From Clostridia bacterium (lineage in GTDB: Bacteria; Bacillota; Clostridia; Oscillospirales; Oscillospiraceae), in contig SAAS01000008.1 of assembly GCA_009929315.1 (NCBI GenBank), positions 51,946 through 115,945 of the forward strand: a stretch of DNA of 64,000 bases, given 5' to 3'. Below are positions 49,901-58,982 of the stretch, piece by piece. Under the pieces are notes generated by a model. The model searched no databases and was not told where the DNA came from. It worked only from the letters and a program-made list of their open reading frames with translations. The position numbers and the translations under genes were made by a program. Position 1 is the stretch's first letter, and each line of letters opens with the position of its first letter.

Positions 49901-50621
49901 TTTCGATGGTAGCGACAATGCGCTCGTCGTTTCCGAAAATCTCACGCAGCTGCTCATTTGTTACAACGCCGTTTGCTCCGCCGGCACAGGAAAGCCATGT
50001 ATAGGGCTTGTCCTCGCTGCGGCGACCGATGGCGCGAAGAAGCCAGGTCACGGGAATTTTACGGTTTTTATCGATTCGTGCGTAAAACACGTCGTTTAAA
50101 TCTGTTTCGTACTCAAGCCATGCGCCGTGATAAGGGATAATAGTGGTGCCGCAAATGCAGGAGGCGGTTTTGTCAATTTTTCTGTCGTAGTAGATACCGG
50201 GGCTGCGGACGATTTGGGAAACAATAACGCGCTCGGCTCCGTTAATGATAAAGGTGCCGCTTTCTGTCATGAGCGGAAAATCGCCCATGAAGACTTCCTG
50301 TTCCTTAATCTCCTCTGTTTCTCTGTTGCGAAGACGCACTCCGACCTTCAGAGGAGCCGCGTATGTTGCGTCGCGCGCCTTGCACTCCTCTTCGGTATAC
50401 TTCGGCTTCTCATTCATGGAATAGTCCACGAAGCTCAGTTCGAGATTTCCGGAATAGTCCGAGACTGAATCCACATCGGAGAACACTTCTCTGAGTCCTT
50501 CCTCAAGGAACCATTTGTAGGATTCCTTTTGGATTTCGAGCAGATTAGGCATCTCCTGAATTTCCGTGGTTCGCGCGAAGCTCTTTCTGAGGGTCTTCCC
50601 GTACAGAACGTCCTTTGGCAT
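46911..50621 (-). CDS. rpoB: DNA-directed RNA polymerase subunit beta
   Basis: 1236 residues. The rifampicin region [22 protein letters not shown] is wild-type-like (D of FMDQ, H of THKRR present), and the C-terminal [30 protein letters not shown] is typical. The acidic tail is rich in Asp/Glu. The start follows AAGGAGTGA. It is preceded not by rplL but by its own promoter and a divergent gene. Confidence 0.99.
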   Translation of the reverse strand: MPKDVLYGKTLRKSFARTTEIQEMPNLLEIQKESYKWFLEEGLREVFSDVDSVSDYSGNLELSFVDYSMNEKPKYTEEECKARDATYAAPLKVGVRLRNRETEEIKEQEVFMGDFPLMTESGTFIINGAERVIVSQIVRSPGIYYDRKIDKTASCICGTTIIPYHGAWLEYETDLNDVFYARIDKNRKIPVTWLLRAIGRRSEDKPYTWLSCAGGANGVVTNEQLREIFGNDERIVATIEKDACLSREESLIEIYRKLRPGDPPTVDSAESLLEGLFFDKRRYDISSVGRYKFNKKLTLRPRLTGHYLAMPIADPMTGEIIAEAGELITREKAEELERRGVIDAVIRADGRDVRVFSNGMVDMAAFVDFDPKEYRIKEKVRFIVLKRLMEEFQGEDLKEAILVSLDDLIPKHIIVDDIFSSVNYLLGLFYGIGEPDDIDHLGNRRIRCVGELLQNQFRIGFSRMERVIRERMTLQDLDIVTPQSLINIRPVTAAIKEFFGSSPLSQFMDQTNPLAELTHKRRMSALGPGGLSRERASFDVRDVHYSHYGRMCPIETPEGPNIGLISYLASYARVNEYGFLIAPYRRVDKKTHFVSNAIDYLTADLEDQYIVAQATEPLDENGCLANERITCRHRDEIIEVDRERVDYIDISPRMMISIATAMIPFLENDDANRALMGANMQRQAVPLMTTEQPIVATGIEHKCAVDSKVVLTAEREGVVTKVSATNISVKYDDGENKDYKLVKFARSNQGTCINQRPIVEVGERVKKDDVITDGPATSNGEISLGKNILVGFMTWEGYNYEDAILLNERLVMEDTFTSLHVEEYECDARDTKLGPEEITRDIPGVGEDALKYLDERGIICIGAEVHSGDILVGKVTPKGETDLTAEERLLRAIFGEKAREVRDTSLKVPHGESGIIVDVKRFTREAGDELSPGVNEVVRVYIAQKRKISVGDKMAGRHGNKGVVSRILPKEDMPYMPDGTPLDIVLNPLGVPSRMNIGQVLEVHLGYAAQALGWKVATPIFNGANEEEIRETLELAGLRSDGKTVLYDGRTGRAFDNPVTVGYVYFLKLHHLVDDKIHARSTGPYSLVTQQPLGGKAQFGGQRFGEMEVWALEAYGAAYTLQEILTVKSDDVTGRVRTYESIVKGHNIPQPGVPESFKVLVKELQSLCLDVRVLDKYGDEIELKDQDEDDDFSPDFRDDLLPPDESEIEASGFTIEKVEDDLDLGDDIVETEEVQI

Positions 50622-50786
50622 TAACCATCACTCCTTGTTTTCTAGTATCTCTCGTGCGTTGCGAATGACACGCCCGGATAAGTTGTTAATAATTGAAGGC
50701 GCAATATTGCAATTTTATAAAAAGCTGATAGAATGACATTAGGTGTGAAAGTGGGGTATTGTCCGCCATTGCACACATAGTACGCT

Positions 50787-50816
50787 ATTATATCAATAAT
50801 TTTATCAATTTGTCAA
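50787..50816 (-). promoter_or_regulatory. Promoter for rpoBC
   Basis: Minus-strand -35 TTGACA (50811-50816), 18-nt spacer, -10 TATAAT (50787-50792). It lies about 165 nt before the rpoB start and leaves a leader in which I see no strong hairpin. Confidence 0.8.
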
Positions 50817-50924
50817 TAGCTTCACGGAAATTTTGTGTATTATTTGCTGACGCGGTGAGATGTGTATTCTTGACCGCGCTTTTTTATGCGTCAAACAAAA
50901 TTGCGACAATCCGCCTTTATTAGG

Positions 50925-50953
50925 TTGAATCAAAAGCGATTTGCGTGTATACT
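50925..50953 (+). promoter_or_regulatory. Promoter of the GT-C-like membrane protein gene
   Basis: -35 TTGAAT (50925-50930), 17-nt spacer, -10 TATACT (50948-50953), about 40 nt before the start codon and divergent from the rpoB promoter. Confidence 0.65.
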
Positions 50954-50994
50954 TAACGCACCCTCTTAAGTTAATTCAGCCAATGGAGGCCTTT

Positions 50995-52209
50995 ATGGAA
51001 ATTTGGTCAATGTTCATTTTCGGGCTGATACTCGTATTAGCACTCTTAATCCCGTGGTATCAGGGTCTGCTCAAAAAGAACAGCTACATCTATATTGCGG
51101 CTCTGGCACTCGGACTTGCCTTTGTACTGCGCGGAAGTCAAATGAACTACCAGAGCGGAGACTATAATACCTTTCTTTCAAAATGGGTCGAATACTTCAG
51201 AGTCAGCGGATTCAGAGGCTTATCGGAAAGCGTCGGCAATTACAATGTGCCGTATCTTTATTTTCTTGCCCTGTTTTCTTATCTTCCGCTCAAGGACTTA
51301 TACCTTATTAAGCTGCTTTCCGTGTTCTTTGACGTAGTTTTAGCCTTTGGCATGATGAAGCTCGCGTCTGTTTTTACCCGCAGCGCCCCGAAGCAGCTTG
51401 CGGCTTATCTGATAACGCTTCTGCTCCCGACCGTCATTATTAACGGGGCGATGTGGGGTCAATGTGACAGCATTTATGTGTCGCTTGCCGTTGTCGCTCT
51501 TTGGCTCGCCCTGACGGACAGGCCGAAGCTGTCTATGGTTTTTATGGCACTTTCCTTCAGCTTCAAGCTTCAGGCTGTTTTTATAATGCCTGTCTACCTT
51601 GTCCTGCTCTTCGCCAAGAAAATAAAGCTTTGTCACTTTTTTATATTCCCCGCGACATATATTCTCGAGATTTTGCCCGCCGTCCTCTGCGGCAGACCTT
51701 TTATGGACACGCTCACTCTCTATTTACATCAGGCGGATTCCGTAGGCTCGGGTCTTAATTACAACTCTCCTTCATTCTTCGCCATGGTTTCGGGCGAGGT
51801 AAATGTCGCGGCTCTCTCAGCTGTCGGAGTATCCGCCGCCTTTTTATTTGTGTTTGCAATACTTATTTGGGCCTGGTACAAACGAGAAAACCTGAATAAT
51901 GCCGCAATCCTCGGAATCGCCCTGCTTTTTGCCGCGGGAATCCCGTTCCTGCTGCCCCACATGCACGACAGGTATTTCTTCATGCTCGACGTGCTGTCTC
52001 TTCTCCCCGCCGTTATCTGGATTGGCTATGCGCCCTGCGCGGTGTTCGCCTCCTTTGCGTCGCTGCTTTGCTACTACTCCTATTTCACCTATTCTTACCT
52101 GCTTCCTCTGCGTTACGGCTCTTTTGCGCTTATCGCCGTTTTGCTTATATATTTCACCTTCACCGCCGAAAAGCTGGGTTCCCGCAGGCACGATGTCAAC
52201 TTATGTTGA
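50995..52209 (+). CDS. Polytopic membrane protein, GT-C mannosyltransferase-like
   Basis: 404 residues with about ten membrane segments. The first outside loop holds SGDYNTFLSKWVEYF, an acidic loop in the GT-C position, and NGAMWGQCDSIYVSLAVVAL is the pattern of PMT/GPI-mannosyltransferase-like and DUF2029-like proteins (WGQCDS). It probably moves sugar from a polyprenyl-phosphate donor to an outside acceptor. ATG 50995 follows GGAGG (50985-50989); an in-frame start further up would include the promoter -10. It stands alone. Confidence 0.7.
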   Translation: MEIWSMFIFGLILVLALLIPWYQGLLKKNSYIYIAALALGLAFVLRGSQMNYQSGDYNTFLSKWVEYFRVSGFRGLSESVGNYNVPYLYFLALFSYLPLKDLYLIKLLSVFFDVVLAFGMMKLASVFTRSAPKQLAAYLITLLLPTVIINGAMWGQCDSIYVSLAVVALWLALTDRPKLSMVFMALSFSFKLQAVFIMPVYLVLLFAKKIKLCHFFIFPATYILEILPAVLCGRPFMDTLTLYLHQADSVGSGLNYNSPSFFAMVSGEVNVAALSAVGVSAAFLFVFAILIWAWYKRENLNNAAILGIALLFAAGIPFLLPHMHDRYFFMLDVLSLLPAVIWIGYAPCAVFASFASLLCYYSYFTYSYLLPLRYGSFALIAVLLIYFTFTAEKLGSRRHDVNLC

Positions 52210-52259
52210 GCGTACATCGGCACTATACTCAAAGCCACCCATAAATTTTGATTTAGCTG

Positions 52260-52287
52260 TTGACAAAACGCTCATTTCTGCTATAAT
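52260..52287 (+). promoter_or_regulatory. Promoter for tRNA-Leu
   Basis: -35 TTGACA (52260-52265), 16-nt spacer, -10 TATAAT (52282-52287), about 33 nt ahead of the tRNA. Confidence 0.8.
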
Positions 52288-52320
52288 AACCCTTGCGTCC
52301 GCGTTGCGGAGCAAAGATTT

Positions 52321-52405
52321 GCGAGAGTGCTGGAACCGGTAGACAGGCACGTTTGAGGGGCGTGTGTCAACTGACGTGGGCGTTCAAGTCGCCTCTCTCG
52401 CACCA
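52321..52405 (+). tRNA. tRNA-Leu, anticodon GAG
   Basis: A 7-bp acceptor stem (GCGAGAG/CTCTCGC), a 7-nt anticodon loop TTGAGGG on a CACGT/GCGTG stem, a long class II variable arm, and a T-arm GGGCG-TTCAAGT-CGCCT are all visible. Discriminator A and an encoded CCA end it. It reads CUC and CUU codons. A terminator follows at once. Confidence 0.95.
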
Positions 52406-52408
52406 AGT

Positions 52409-52445
52409 AGAAGGACAGGCTTGCCTGTTCTTCTTTTGTTTTTCT
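52409..52445 (+). terminator. Terminator after tRNA-Leu
   Basis: Stem AGAAG-ACAGGC paired with GCCTGT-CTTCT around a two-base loop core, then a T-rich run. Confidence 0.8.
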
Positions 52446-52594
52446 CTCTTTTGTTTAACACTCTATGGTTGATTATTTACGAGTATAATGATAAACTGCG
52501 AGCAAAATATTTTTAAGCAGTGTCCGACTTTCAGCTTCCGTGATGAACAAGGATATCGGGCGCATCTGACACCATCGTATGACAGGAGCTGGAC

Positions 52595-53254
52595 ATGAAT
52601 AAATACAAATACGTCTTTTGGGATTTGGACGGAACGATAAGCGACTCTGCCTTGGGCATTATAAACTCGGTTTCCTACGCTCTGGAGCAGATGGGTACCG
52701 AGCTTCCGAGCGGCGAAACTCTAAGAAAATTCATAGGCCCTCCGCTTGCGGAATCCTTCGCCGCCTATGTCGGCTACACGCCCGAGCAAGTTGAAGCCGT
52801 TGTTAAGCATTTTCGTGACTTCTACTCAAGAAAAGGTATTGACCAAAACGAGATGTACCCGGGAATCGAAGAGCTTCTAATTAAGCTGAGGGATGCCGGC
52901 TTCATTTCGGTGCTTGCCACCTCAAAGCCCGAACCCTTTGCCAAAATTATTTTGCAGAGATACGGAATTGACAAGTACTTTTTCTATATCGCGGGCAGCA
53001 ACATCGACGAAACCAGAACGAAAAAGGACGAAGTCATCGCCTACGCGCTCGAAAGCTGCCAAATTACGGACAAGTCACAGGTTGTGATGATCGGCGACCG
53101 TATGCACGATGTTCTCGGCGCCAAGAAAAATGGGCTGGACTGCATAGGTGTGCTTTACGGTTACGGAGACAGGCAGGAGCTTATTGATGCCGGCGTAATC
53201 GCGGTTGCCGCGGATTTAAGCGAGCTTGCGGATATTCTGATTGACGCAAAATAA
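52595..53254 (+). CDS. HAD-superfamily hydrolase, phosphoglycolate-phosphatase-like
   Basis: 219 residues. The four HAD motifs are seen: DLDGT (nucleophile Asp near residue 11), the Thr/Ser of LATSKP, the Lys of RTKKDE, and GDRMHD. A helical cap (about 15-80) places it in subfamily IA near Gph/PpaX, small-phosphate phosphatases. The substrate is not predictable. The start follows ACAGGAGCTGG. Alone between a tRNA and a convergent ABC operon. Confidence 0.85.
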   Translation: MNKYKYVFWDLDGTISDSALGIINSVSYALEQMGTELPSGETLRKFIGPPLAESFAAYVGYTPEQVEAVVKHFRDFYSRKGIDQNEMYPGIEELLIKLRDAGFISVLATSKPEPFAKIILQRYGIDKYFFYIAGSNIDETRTKKDEVIAYALESCQITDKSQVVMIGDRMHDVLGAKKNGLDCIGVLYGYGDRQELIDAGVIAVAADLSELADILIDAK

Positions 53255-53262
53255 AACAAAAT

Positions 53263-53296
53263 AAAAGGGCGGTAAGAAATTTCTTACCGCCCTTTT
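53263..53296. terminator. Bidirectional terminator between the HAD gene and the ABC operon
   Basis: Perfect AAAAGGGCGGTAAGAAA palindrome-type stem with T-runs on both strands, between convergent stops. Confidence 0.9.
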
Positions 53297-53305
53297 CTCT
53301 TTTCG

Positions 53306-54049
53306 TCAGTTGCCCGAACTGTCACTGTTCATTTTACGGGTAAATACCGCTATCGCCAGAACAGTCAGCCCGATGGCATAAGCGATAACCCACCAAAGCT
53401 CGGGAAACACAGCGGCATAATCGCCCGCGAGCGCCGCTCGCCCGACATTTACCGCGTGAATAAACGGGAGGGCGTTTGCGATTGACCTGAAGGCTCCGCC
53501 GACAAGGTTAACGTCAAACCATGTGCCCGATAGCCATGCCGAAAGGTTTGTCAGCAGCGCTCCGCAGACCGCACCGACCTGCTTGTCGTTAAAAATACTG
53601 CCGCACAAAAGCCCCAGCGCAATGAATACGAGCGCCGCCGGTAAAAGAACGGCGACAGTAACCAAAATGCTTAAAGTCGGCGCAAGTCCCAAAAACAGAG
53701 CGACTATAAAACAAACCGAGATTTGCGCGATTGCCATCGGAAGAAGAGGGATCGTATAGCCCAGAATAAAGTTTTTCGCCGTTAAGGGCGAGGTAAAAAG
53801 CCGCAGCATAAACGAGCTTGACCTATCCTTTGCGATGAGTATTCCCGAAAACAGAGAGATGAATGAAAGCCCGAAAACCGCGATTCCCGGCGCGAGCCTA
53901 TCAATTTCGAAAAGTGAAACCGGAATGTTCGACTGTATCATCGAAAGCAGCAGAAAAAGAACAACAGGAAAGCCCAGACCGAAGGCGAGGTTAATTTTAT
54001 CTCTTATAATTTCCCTGTATGTTCTAAGCGCGAAGGCTCTAGTTCTCAT
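53306..54049 (-). CDS. ABC-2 type transporter permease
   Basis: 247 residues with six membrane segments and the ABC-2 permease layout (TM1 about 20-40; late AFRSIANALPFIHAVNVGRAALAGDY between TM5 and TM6). It would form an exporter with the ATPase just upstream (4-nt overlap). The cargo is unknown; a drug, peptide or lipid are possible. The start follows AAGGAGG. Confidence 0.85.
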   Translation of the reverse strand: MRTRAFALRTYREIIRDKINLAFGLGFPVVLFLLLSMIQSNIPVSLFEIDRLAPGIAVFGLSFISLFSGILIAKDRSSSFMLRLFTSPLTAKNFILGYTIPLLPMAIAQISVCFIVALFLGLAPTLSILVTVAVLLPAALVFIALGLLCGSIFNDKQVGAVCGALLTNLSAWLSGTWFDVNLVGGAFRSIANALPFIHAVNVGRAALAGDYAAVFPELWWVIAYAIGLTVLAIAVFTRKMNSDSSGN

Positions 54050-54777
54050 AAAAGTGCCTCCTTATCCGCGAAAAAGAGGAAAGCATCCTCAAAATTGCTT
54101 GTCTTAGACTGTTCGATCAGCTCTTTTGCGGTACCGAGTGCCTTGAGCTTCCCCTTTGACATGATGCCGATTCTGTCGGCAAGCGCCTCCGCCTCCTCAA
54201 GATAGTGCGTCGTAAGTATTATTGTGATTTTCCCCTTAAGCTTTGAAATGAACTTCCAAAGCTCGCGTCTTGCGATAACGTCAAGCCCAAGCGTCGGCTC
54301 ATCCAGAAAGAGGATAGAAGGCTCGGAGATAAGCGCCATCGCGATGCTCAGCCGCCTCTGCCAGCCGCCAGAAAGGGTTTTTGCCCTGTTTTCGGCTATT
54401 TCCCCCATGCCAAAGGCCTCTATCATGTCGTTTGCTTTTTCCTTCGCGGCTTTCTTTTCATGACCGTAAATGCCGTAAATCAGCTCAAGGTTCTCCCTGA
54501 CGCTCAAATTCGGGGCAACGGCTGTTTCCTGCGGTGATACGTTGATTTTTTGTTTAACCGCAAGCGGGGCGTCTATAATACTGTCACCGAGAAGAACGGC
54601 TTGGCCGCTTGTCGGCTTTGTAAGGCAGGAGAGCATTTTTATCGCGGTTGATTTCCCCGCGCCGTTCACGCCGAGCAGAGCAAAAAGCTCCCCCTCGGCA
54701 ATGGAGAGATTAAGTCCGTCGACGGCTGTAATGTTTTTGTATTTTTTTGTAAGGTTTTTTGTTTCGATTGCTGTCAT
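54046..54777 (-). CDS. ABC transporter ATP-binding protein
   Basis: 243 residues. Walker A GVNGAGKST, signature LSGGWQRRLSIAMAL and Walker B ILFLDEPTLGLD are complete; the family is the CcmA/DrrA kind that pairs with ABC-2 permeases. Its start overlaps the AbrB gene by 4 nt and its stop the permease by 4 nt, so the three are translationally coupled. Confidence 0.9.
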   Translation of the reverse strand: MTAIETKNLTKKYKNITAVDGLNLSIAEGELFALLGVNGAGKSTAIKMLSCLTKPTSGQAVLLGDSIIDAPLAVKQKINVSPQETAVAPNLSVRENLELIYGIYGHEKKAAKEKANDMIEAFGMGEIAENRAKTLSGGWQRRLSIAMALISEPSILFLDEPTLGLDVIARRELWKFISKLKGKITIILTTHYLEEAEALADRIGIMSKGKLKALGTAKELIEQSKTSNFEDAFLFFADKEALL

Positions 54778-55067
54778 TTCTTTTCCTCGCTGTCCACGTT
54801 TTTCCTGATTACCTCGGCAAATTCGCCAAGATGTTCGGGGTCCTCGTAGGGATAGACTTCCCTGCCCTTTCCGGCGAAAATCGCATCGGCGATTTTTACC
54901 AGAACACTCTGGCGCTCTATCGCGATTCCCCTTTTCGGGTGCGCCATTATCATGAGCGACTGACCCGGCTCTATGTCAAACATGTCCCGAATTTCTTTTG
55001 GAATGACAATCTGTCCTTTCGGACCGACCTTCACGGTGCCCATGTAAGGCTTTATTTCCCTTTTCAT
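54774..55067 (-). CDS. AbrB/SpoVT-family DNA-binding regulator
   Basis: 97 residues. The swapped-hairpin AbrB domain is residues 8-50 (MGTVKVGPKGQIVIPKEIRDMFDIEPGQSLMI); the rest (about 55-97) is an acidic tail that may dimerise or sense. It leads an operon with an ABC exporter, and the promoter carries a perfect palindrome over its -10, so it probably represses itself and the exporter. ATG 55067 follows GGGAGTG. Confidence 0.88.
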   Translation of the reverse strand: MKREIKPYMGTVKVGPKGQIVIPKEIRDMFDIEPGQSLMIMAHPKRGIAIERQSVLVKIADAIFAGKGREVYPYEDPEHLGEFAEVIRKNVDSEEKK

Positions 55068-55111
55068 ATATCGCACTCCCGTTATATTAATCAATCGCAT
55101 TAGTAATACTT

Positions 55112-55149
55112 GTATAACTTGTTATACCACGGGCCTTTTATTTTGTAAA
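55112..55149 (-). promoter_or_regulatory. Promoter and palindromic operator of the AbrB-ABC operon
   Basis: Minus-strand -35 TTTACA (55144-55149) and -10 TATAAC (55121-55126) are 17 nt apart. A perfect palindrome GTATAACTTGTTATAC (55112-55127) covers the -10, with a further ACTTGTATA next to it at about 55107-55115, giving a repeated ACTTGT(T)ATA pattern. Confidence 0.65.
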
Positions 55150-55246
55150 CAGAAAATCTTAAATTCTTAGGCCGTATTCTTACAAATAATTGTCCCGTCC
55201 GACGGTAATATTTGTAATAAAATTAATTCTTACTATCCATAATTTG

Positions 55247-55275
55247 TTGACTTGTTCATCGATACGGTATATAAT
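55247..55275 (+). promoter_or_regulatory. Promoter for degV
   Basis: -35 TTGACT (55247-55252), 17-nt spacer, -10 TATAAT (55270-55275), about 55 nt before the gene. Confidence 0.8.
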
Positions 55276-55329
55276 CATCTTAAATAACTTTTAATCTAAT
55301 TATCAATATTATTTGAAAGGCAAACTAAT

Positions 55330-56217
55330 ATGAAGCAGTTCTCACTTACCGCCTGCTCAACAGCTGACATGCCTCTTGAATTTTTCAAGACAAACGCTAT
55401 CCCCTTTGCTTGCTTTCACTTCATAATGGACGGCAGGGATTATCCGGATGATTTGGGGCAGTCTATGCCCTTTGAAGTTTTCTACAAAAAAATCGCCGAG
55501 GGCGCAAGCCCCACCACAAGCCAGGTAAATGCCGAGGATTATGAAGCCATGTGGCAGCCTTTGCTTGAGGGCGGCAGCGATATTCTTCACATCACTCTTT
55601 CAAGCGGCATTTCCGGCACAATTAACTCTGCAAACATCGCAAAGGAAGTAATGCAAGAGAAATACCCCGAGCGCAGGATTGTCATTGTCGATTCTCTCGG
55701 CGCTTCCAGCGGCTACGGACTTTTAGTTACCGAAGCCTGCCGCCTGCGTGATGAGTGGAAAACGCTTGACGAAGCGCAAAGCTGGCTTGAGGACAACAAA
55801 CTGCGCCTGCACCACTGGTTTTTCTCAACAGATCTGTCGAGCTATTACCGCGGCGGACGTATATCCAGAACCTCCGCGATATTCGGAACACTTCTGAAAA
55901 TTTGTCCGCTCATGAATATGAATACCGGTGGCGAGCTCATCCCGCGCGAAAAAATCAGAACGAAGAAAAAGGTTATATCCGAAATCGTCGAGCGCATGGA
56001 AAAACACGCGCAAAACGGGCTCGATTACAGCGGCAAGTGCTACATCAGCAACTCCGACTGCTTTGAAGATGCGCGCGCCGTGGCTGATTTGGTTGAGTCG
56101 AAATTTCCGAAGCTTGACGGCAAGGTGCTTATAAACAGTGTCGGAACGGTTATCGGTGCTCACACAGGCCCGGGCACGGTTGCTCTGTTCTTCTTCGGCG
56201 ACGAAAGAGTAAAATAG
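55330..56217 (+). CDS. DegV-family fatty-acid-binding protein
   Basis: 295 residues. The family start (STADMPLEF, where STxD binds the acyl head group), SQVNAEDY, ITLSSGISGT with the second Ser, and the late GAHTGPGTVALFFFG are clear. Members hold fatty acids and in Firmicutes deliver them to the FakA kinase; no fakA lies here. Single gene with its own promoter and terminator. Confidence 0.93.
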   Translation: MKQFSLTACSTADMPLEFFKTNAIPFACFHFIMDGRDYPDDLGQSMPFEVFYKKIAEGASPTTSQVNAEDYEAMWQPLLEGGSDILHITLSSGISGTINSANIAKEVMQEKYPERRIVIVDSLGASSGYGLLVTEACRLRDEWKTLDEAQSWLEDNKLRLHHWFFSTDLSSYYRGGRISRTSAIFGTLLKICPLMNMNTGGELIPREKIRTKKKVISEIVERMEKHAQNGLDYSGKCYISNSDCFEDARAVADLVESKFPKLDGKVLINSVGTVIGAHTGPGTVALFFFGDERVK

Positions 56218-56233
56218 AAAATTGTAAAAATAA

Positions 56234-56296
56234 AAGCACTCCCTCATTCTCCGAAGGCATTTCGCCTTCAGCATTTGAGGGAGTGCTTGTTTTTTA
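56234..56296 (+). terminator. Terminator after degV
   Basis: Long stem AAGCACTCCCTCA and its complement, with an inner GAAGGC/GCCTTC stem, then a run of T. Confidence 0.9.
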
Positions 56297-56331
56297 AGGT
56301 TGATTTCAAAAGAATTTATAGTCGAAGCGCT

Positions 56332-57039
56332 CTAGATTTGTTTTCTTTCGGGCAGATCGTCGGGAAATTTTTTAAACTCTCTCCATGTATACCAAGCCAT
56401 ACCGAGAGCCACAGCAAAAACAACGACTTCAATTATCCAAATACTTATTCCGCCGGAAATCAGCATTACGCCGAAATCAAGAACCGTGTGGATAATAAAG
56501 GCGAGCAGCAGCCACAGGTAATTTTTCTCGCGAACGGTCTTCATGACCATGACAGAAAAGCCGATTTGAATTGCCAAGGTCGAGAGTCTCTCAAACCCGC
56601 TTGCAGCTACCGTACCTGCGGATGCAAGCTCCGCGGGAGTAAACAGCAAAAGCACTGAGCTTATTCCAACAAGGAGAATTGCCTCAATTCCTCCGTGACC
56701 GATTCCGAAAGCAATACCGTCCGATGTGCTTGTCTGCTTTTTCATAAAGAGCCACATAACGAGAAATCTTCCGCCCTCTTCAAATAGCGCAGCTGTCACG
56801 CCGAGAAAAAGCGCGTAGTTTACCGGCTGTGCCGAGCTCATCAGAATAAACCAGCCCTGATTCGGAAGCACAAGCGTAAGCAGCGGTATTCTGATAAGCA
56901 CCTGAAAAACGGTGAAGGTCAGCGCGCCGAATAAAATCGGTTTCCAAATACCCTTATAGCGGGCACAGAGAATAACAGTGAGCGAAATCGGCAGTATTAA
57001 CGAACACAAGACCGCGAAAATACAACATAAAATATACAT
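56332..57039 (-). CDS. YhfC-family intramembrane protein (putative protease)
   Basis: 235 residues with about seven membrane segments. FEEGGR near residue 87 and GIGHGGIEA near 113 are the conserved glutamates and histidine of YhfC (DUF2324), a family likened to CAAX-type intramembrane metalloproteases. Activity has not been shown for most members. It follows the DUF975 gene by 23 nt. Confidence 0.8.
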   Translation of the reverse strand: MYILCCIFAVLCSLILPISLTVILCARYKGIWKPILFGALTFTVFQVLIRIPLLTLVLPNQGWFILMSSAQPVNYALFLGVTAALFEEGGRFLVMWLFMKKQTSTSDGIAFGIGHGGIEAILLVGISSVLLLFTPAELASAGTVAASGFERLSTLAIQIGFSVMVMKTVREKNYLWLLLAFIIHTVLDFGVMLISGGISIWIIEVVVFAVALGMAWYTWREFKKFPDDLPERKQI

Positions 57040-57062
57040 GCTCTCCTCCTAAAATAAACCGC

Positions 57063-57770
57063 TTACTGATACGCGCCGCCAAAATTCGGTTTTGGCATAT
57101 CTCTGAGTGCAAGATAGTAGTTTGTGTACACAATCGAGGTATATGGAGCGACCCAGATAATAACGAAGGGTACCATTGTCAGTATCCACCAGCCCAAGAA
57201 GCTGAGGTCCAGCACGAAAAGCTCGCCTTTTCGTCCGTTCATCATCTCCTTACTCGCCCTGATACAGTCGAGCGCGCCAAGCTGCGGATTGTCTATCATA
57301 ATGTAAAGCGCCATACGGTAGCGGTACATTGCTACTATCCCCGGAATTATGAACAGCAGGAACCAAAGATAAACAAATATAAACATAAGGATGTGCAGCC
57401 AAACGACCTTGAAAAAAATAACAAAGCCGTCAAAAAGGTTACCTACGCCTGACTTTAAAAAGCGGCAAACATTCATGGAATATATCGTAAAACCTATACT
57501 CACCATCAGCAGCATGATGGAAATCGCCATACCGATGAGGAATCCGCCTGCGGTAGGCTGGGGAATCGGCGCAATGTAATCCAAATTGCCCGCCAATGCC
57601 TGTTCCATTGTGTTTAAGTAGGCTTCAAGCTCACCGCTTACGCCATAAGATAAAAACTGAAGTACCATCGATATGCCGAGATACGCAAGCCCCACAAGAA
57701 TAGGGCTGGGCTTTGTTGACGAAATTAAAGTTTTTGAGTTTTGCTTAATCGCCGCACGGCTGATTTTCAT
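57063..57770 (-). CDS. DUF975 membrane protein
   Basis: 235 residues, about five membrane segments; an N-terminal basic helix (SRAAIKQNSKTLI), FLWFLLFIIPGIVAMYRYRMALYIM-type core and ALDCIRASKEMMNGRKGELFVLDLSFLGW mark DUF975. Function is unknown. The start follows GGGGAAACAG. Confidence 0.85.
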   Translation of the reverse strand: MKISRAAIKQNSKTLISSTKPSPILVGLAYLGISMVLQFLSYGVSGELEAYLNTMEQALAGNLDYIAPIPQPTAGGFLIGMAISIMLLMVSIGFTIYSMNVCRFLKSGVGNLFDGFVIFFKVVWLHILMFIFVYLWFLLFIIPGIVAMYRYRMALYIMIDNPQLGALDCIRASKEMMNGRKGELFVLDLSFLGWWILTMVPFVIIWVAPYTSIVYTNYYLALRDMPKPNFGGAYQ

Positions 57771-57895
57771 CTCTGTTTCCCCTTTACTAAAGAAGCTTTG
57801 CCTTACTGTAAGTTTAACACAGACCTCAGCTAAAATAAATGAAAACTTTAGCGGGAAGGCGGTGCCGCAAATGATATATCTCAGTTTACATAATA

Positions 57896-57933
57896 TATTA
57901 CCCTCTGTGCACTAGTGTGTACAGAGGGTAATA
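57896..57933. terminator. Terminator-like hairpin after the anti-sigma gene
   Basis: A perfect 13-bp stem (TATTACCCTCTGT and its complement) with a 12-nt loop, 14 nt past the anti-sigma stop; no strong U-run. Confidence 0.65.
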
Positions 57934-57947
57934 TTAGCTATTATAGT

Positions 57948-58979
57948 TTACGTAATACTGTTGGTCTTCCCGATTTCGCTTATAAACGCCTCGAACTTTT
58001 CCTGCAGGCCTTCTGCCTTGTAGAGGATTTTTTGTGAGTACGTGTCCACTCCCGGTTCCGCAATTTCCGCATCGGAAATTACGCACCACAGTTTTCCGTC
58101 GACAAACCAGACGTTAATGAGTTTATCCTTTTCGTCGGGGTCTTTTTCCTTGTTGGCGGGAACATAAAGCGTGAACAGCGGCTCGCTGTCCATTATCTTA
58201 ACATCCTCGGGAGAATACTCAGCGGATTCGTCAGGTAAAGCGGTGAGGAACTTTACCGCCGCGTCAAGTTCTTCCTTCGTCGAAAGCGTAAACAGAAGCT
58301 TATTATCCGCTTGTTTTTCTTCCTCAAGATAGTATTTTCCCTCAAAAACGCGGATTTCCGTCGCTTCGAAAAGGAACATCGGTTCCTTATCATCTCCGTT
58401 GCCGCTGTCGACAGCGGCTGTCATGGTATCCGCTGAAAATCCGAATTGGACAACTGTTCCTTCGGAATCCTGAACGGCGGGCATGCCAGCTGTCAAAACA
58501 GATTGGTTGTCGTTATCTTTCAGGCTGCTGCCTGCCAAATCATTGCCCGCGTTGTCACCTGCGGGGTCTGCCGCGGGCGCGGCCTCCATCGCCACACCGT
58601 CTTCGTCAGCCATCCTGAGGCTTTGCGTCGGCGCGGCAGACCCTGTTTTTAATCCGTCGAGCAGACCGAAATGTGAAGCGCCGAACAGAGCAAGCGCCAG
58701 ACATGCGGCAATCGCCGTATAACGTCCGAACGCAAAGCGTCTTCCCGCTCCGCCTTTCTTTTGCAGGTTTATTTTATACATTATGCCCTTTGCAAGCGTT
58801 TCGGGCGGAGCTATCAAATCATCGCCTAGAACATCGGAAATACCCATGAAGGCATCATAAATCTTTGCACATTCTGCGCAGGTATCGATATGAGTGCGAA
58901 GCTCCGTTTCCTGCTCTGAGCTTAGCTCTCCGTCGACCATCGCGCTTATCATTTCCACATATTTGTCGCAGTCACGCAT
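57948..58979 (-). CDS. Membrane anti-sigma factor with ZAS zinc finger
   Basis: 343 residues. The N-terminal zinc-binding anti-sigma domain is seen as HIDTCAECAK (HX3CX2C) near residue 30. A membrane helix (about 90-105) follows, then an Ala/Asp-rich linker and an outside domain of ~150 residues with no recognised family. It should hold the ECF sigma factor encoded 3 nt upstream until an outside signal triggers release. Cleavage sites for regulated proteolysis cannot be read. Confidence 0.88.
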   Translation of the reverse strand: MRDCDKYVEMISAMVDGELSSEQETELRTHIDTCAECAKIYDAFMGISDVLGDDLIAPPETLAKGIMYKINLQKKGGAGRRFAFGRYTAIAACLALALFGASHFGLLDGLKTGSAAPTQSLRMADEDGVAMEAAPAADPAGDNAGNDLAGSSLKDNDNQSVLTAGMPAVQDSEGTVVQFGFSADTMTAAVDSGNGDDKEPMFLFEATEIRVFEGKYYLEEEKQADNKLLFTLSTKEELDAAVKFLTALPDESAEYSPEDVKIMDSEPLFTLYVPANKEKDPDEKDKLINVWFVDGKLWCVISDAEIAEPGVDTYSQKILYKAEGLQEKFEAFISEIGKTNSIT

Positions 58980-58982
58980 ACT

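Noticed and set aside
50851..50885. Plus-strand CGCGGT/ACCGCG hairpin with a T-run, terminator-like
   Set aside because: No plus-strand gene ends upstream of it and the loop is 16 nt; probably chance.
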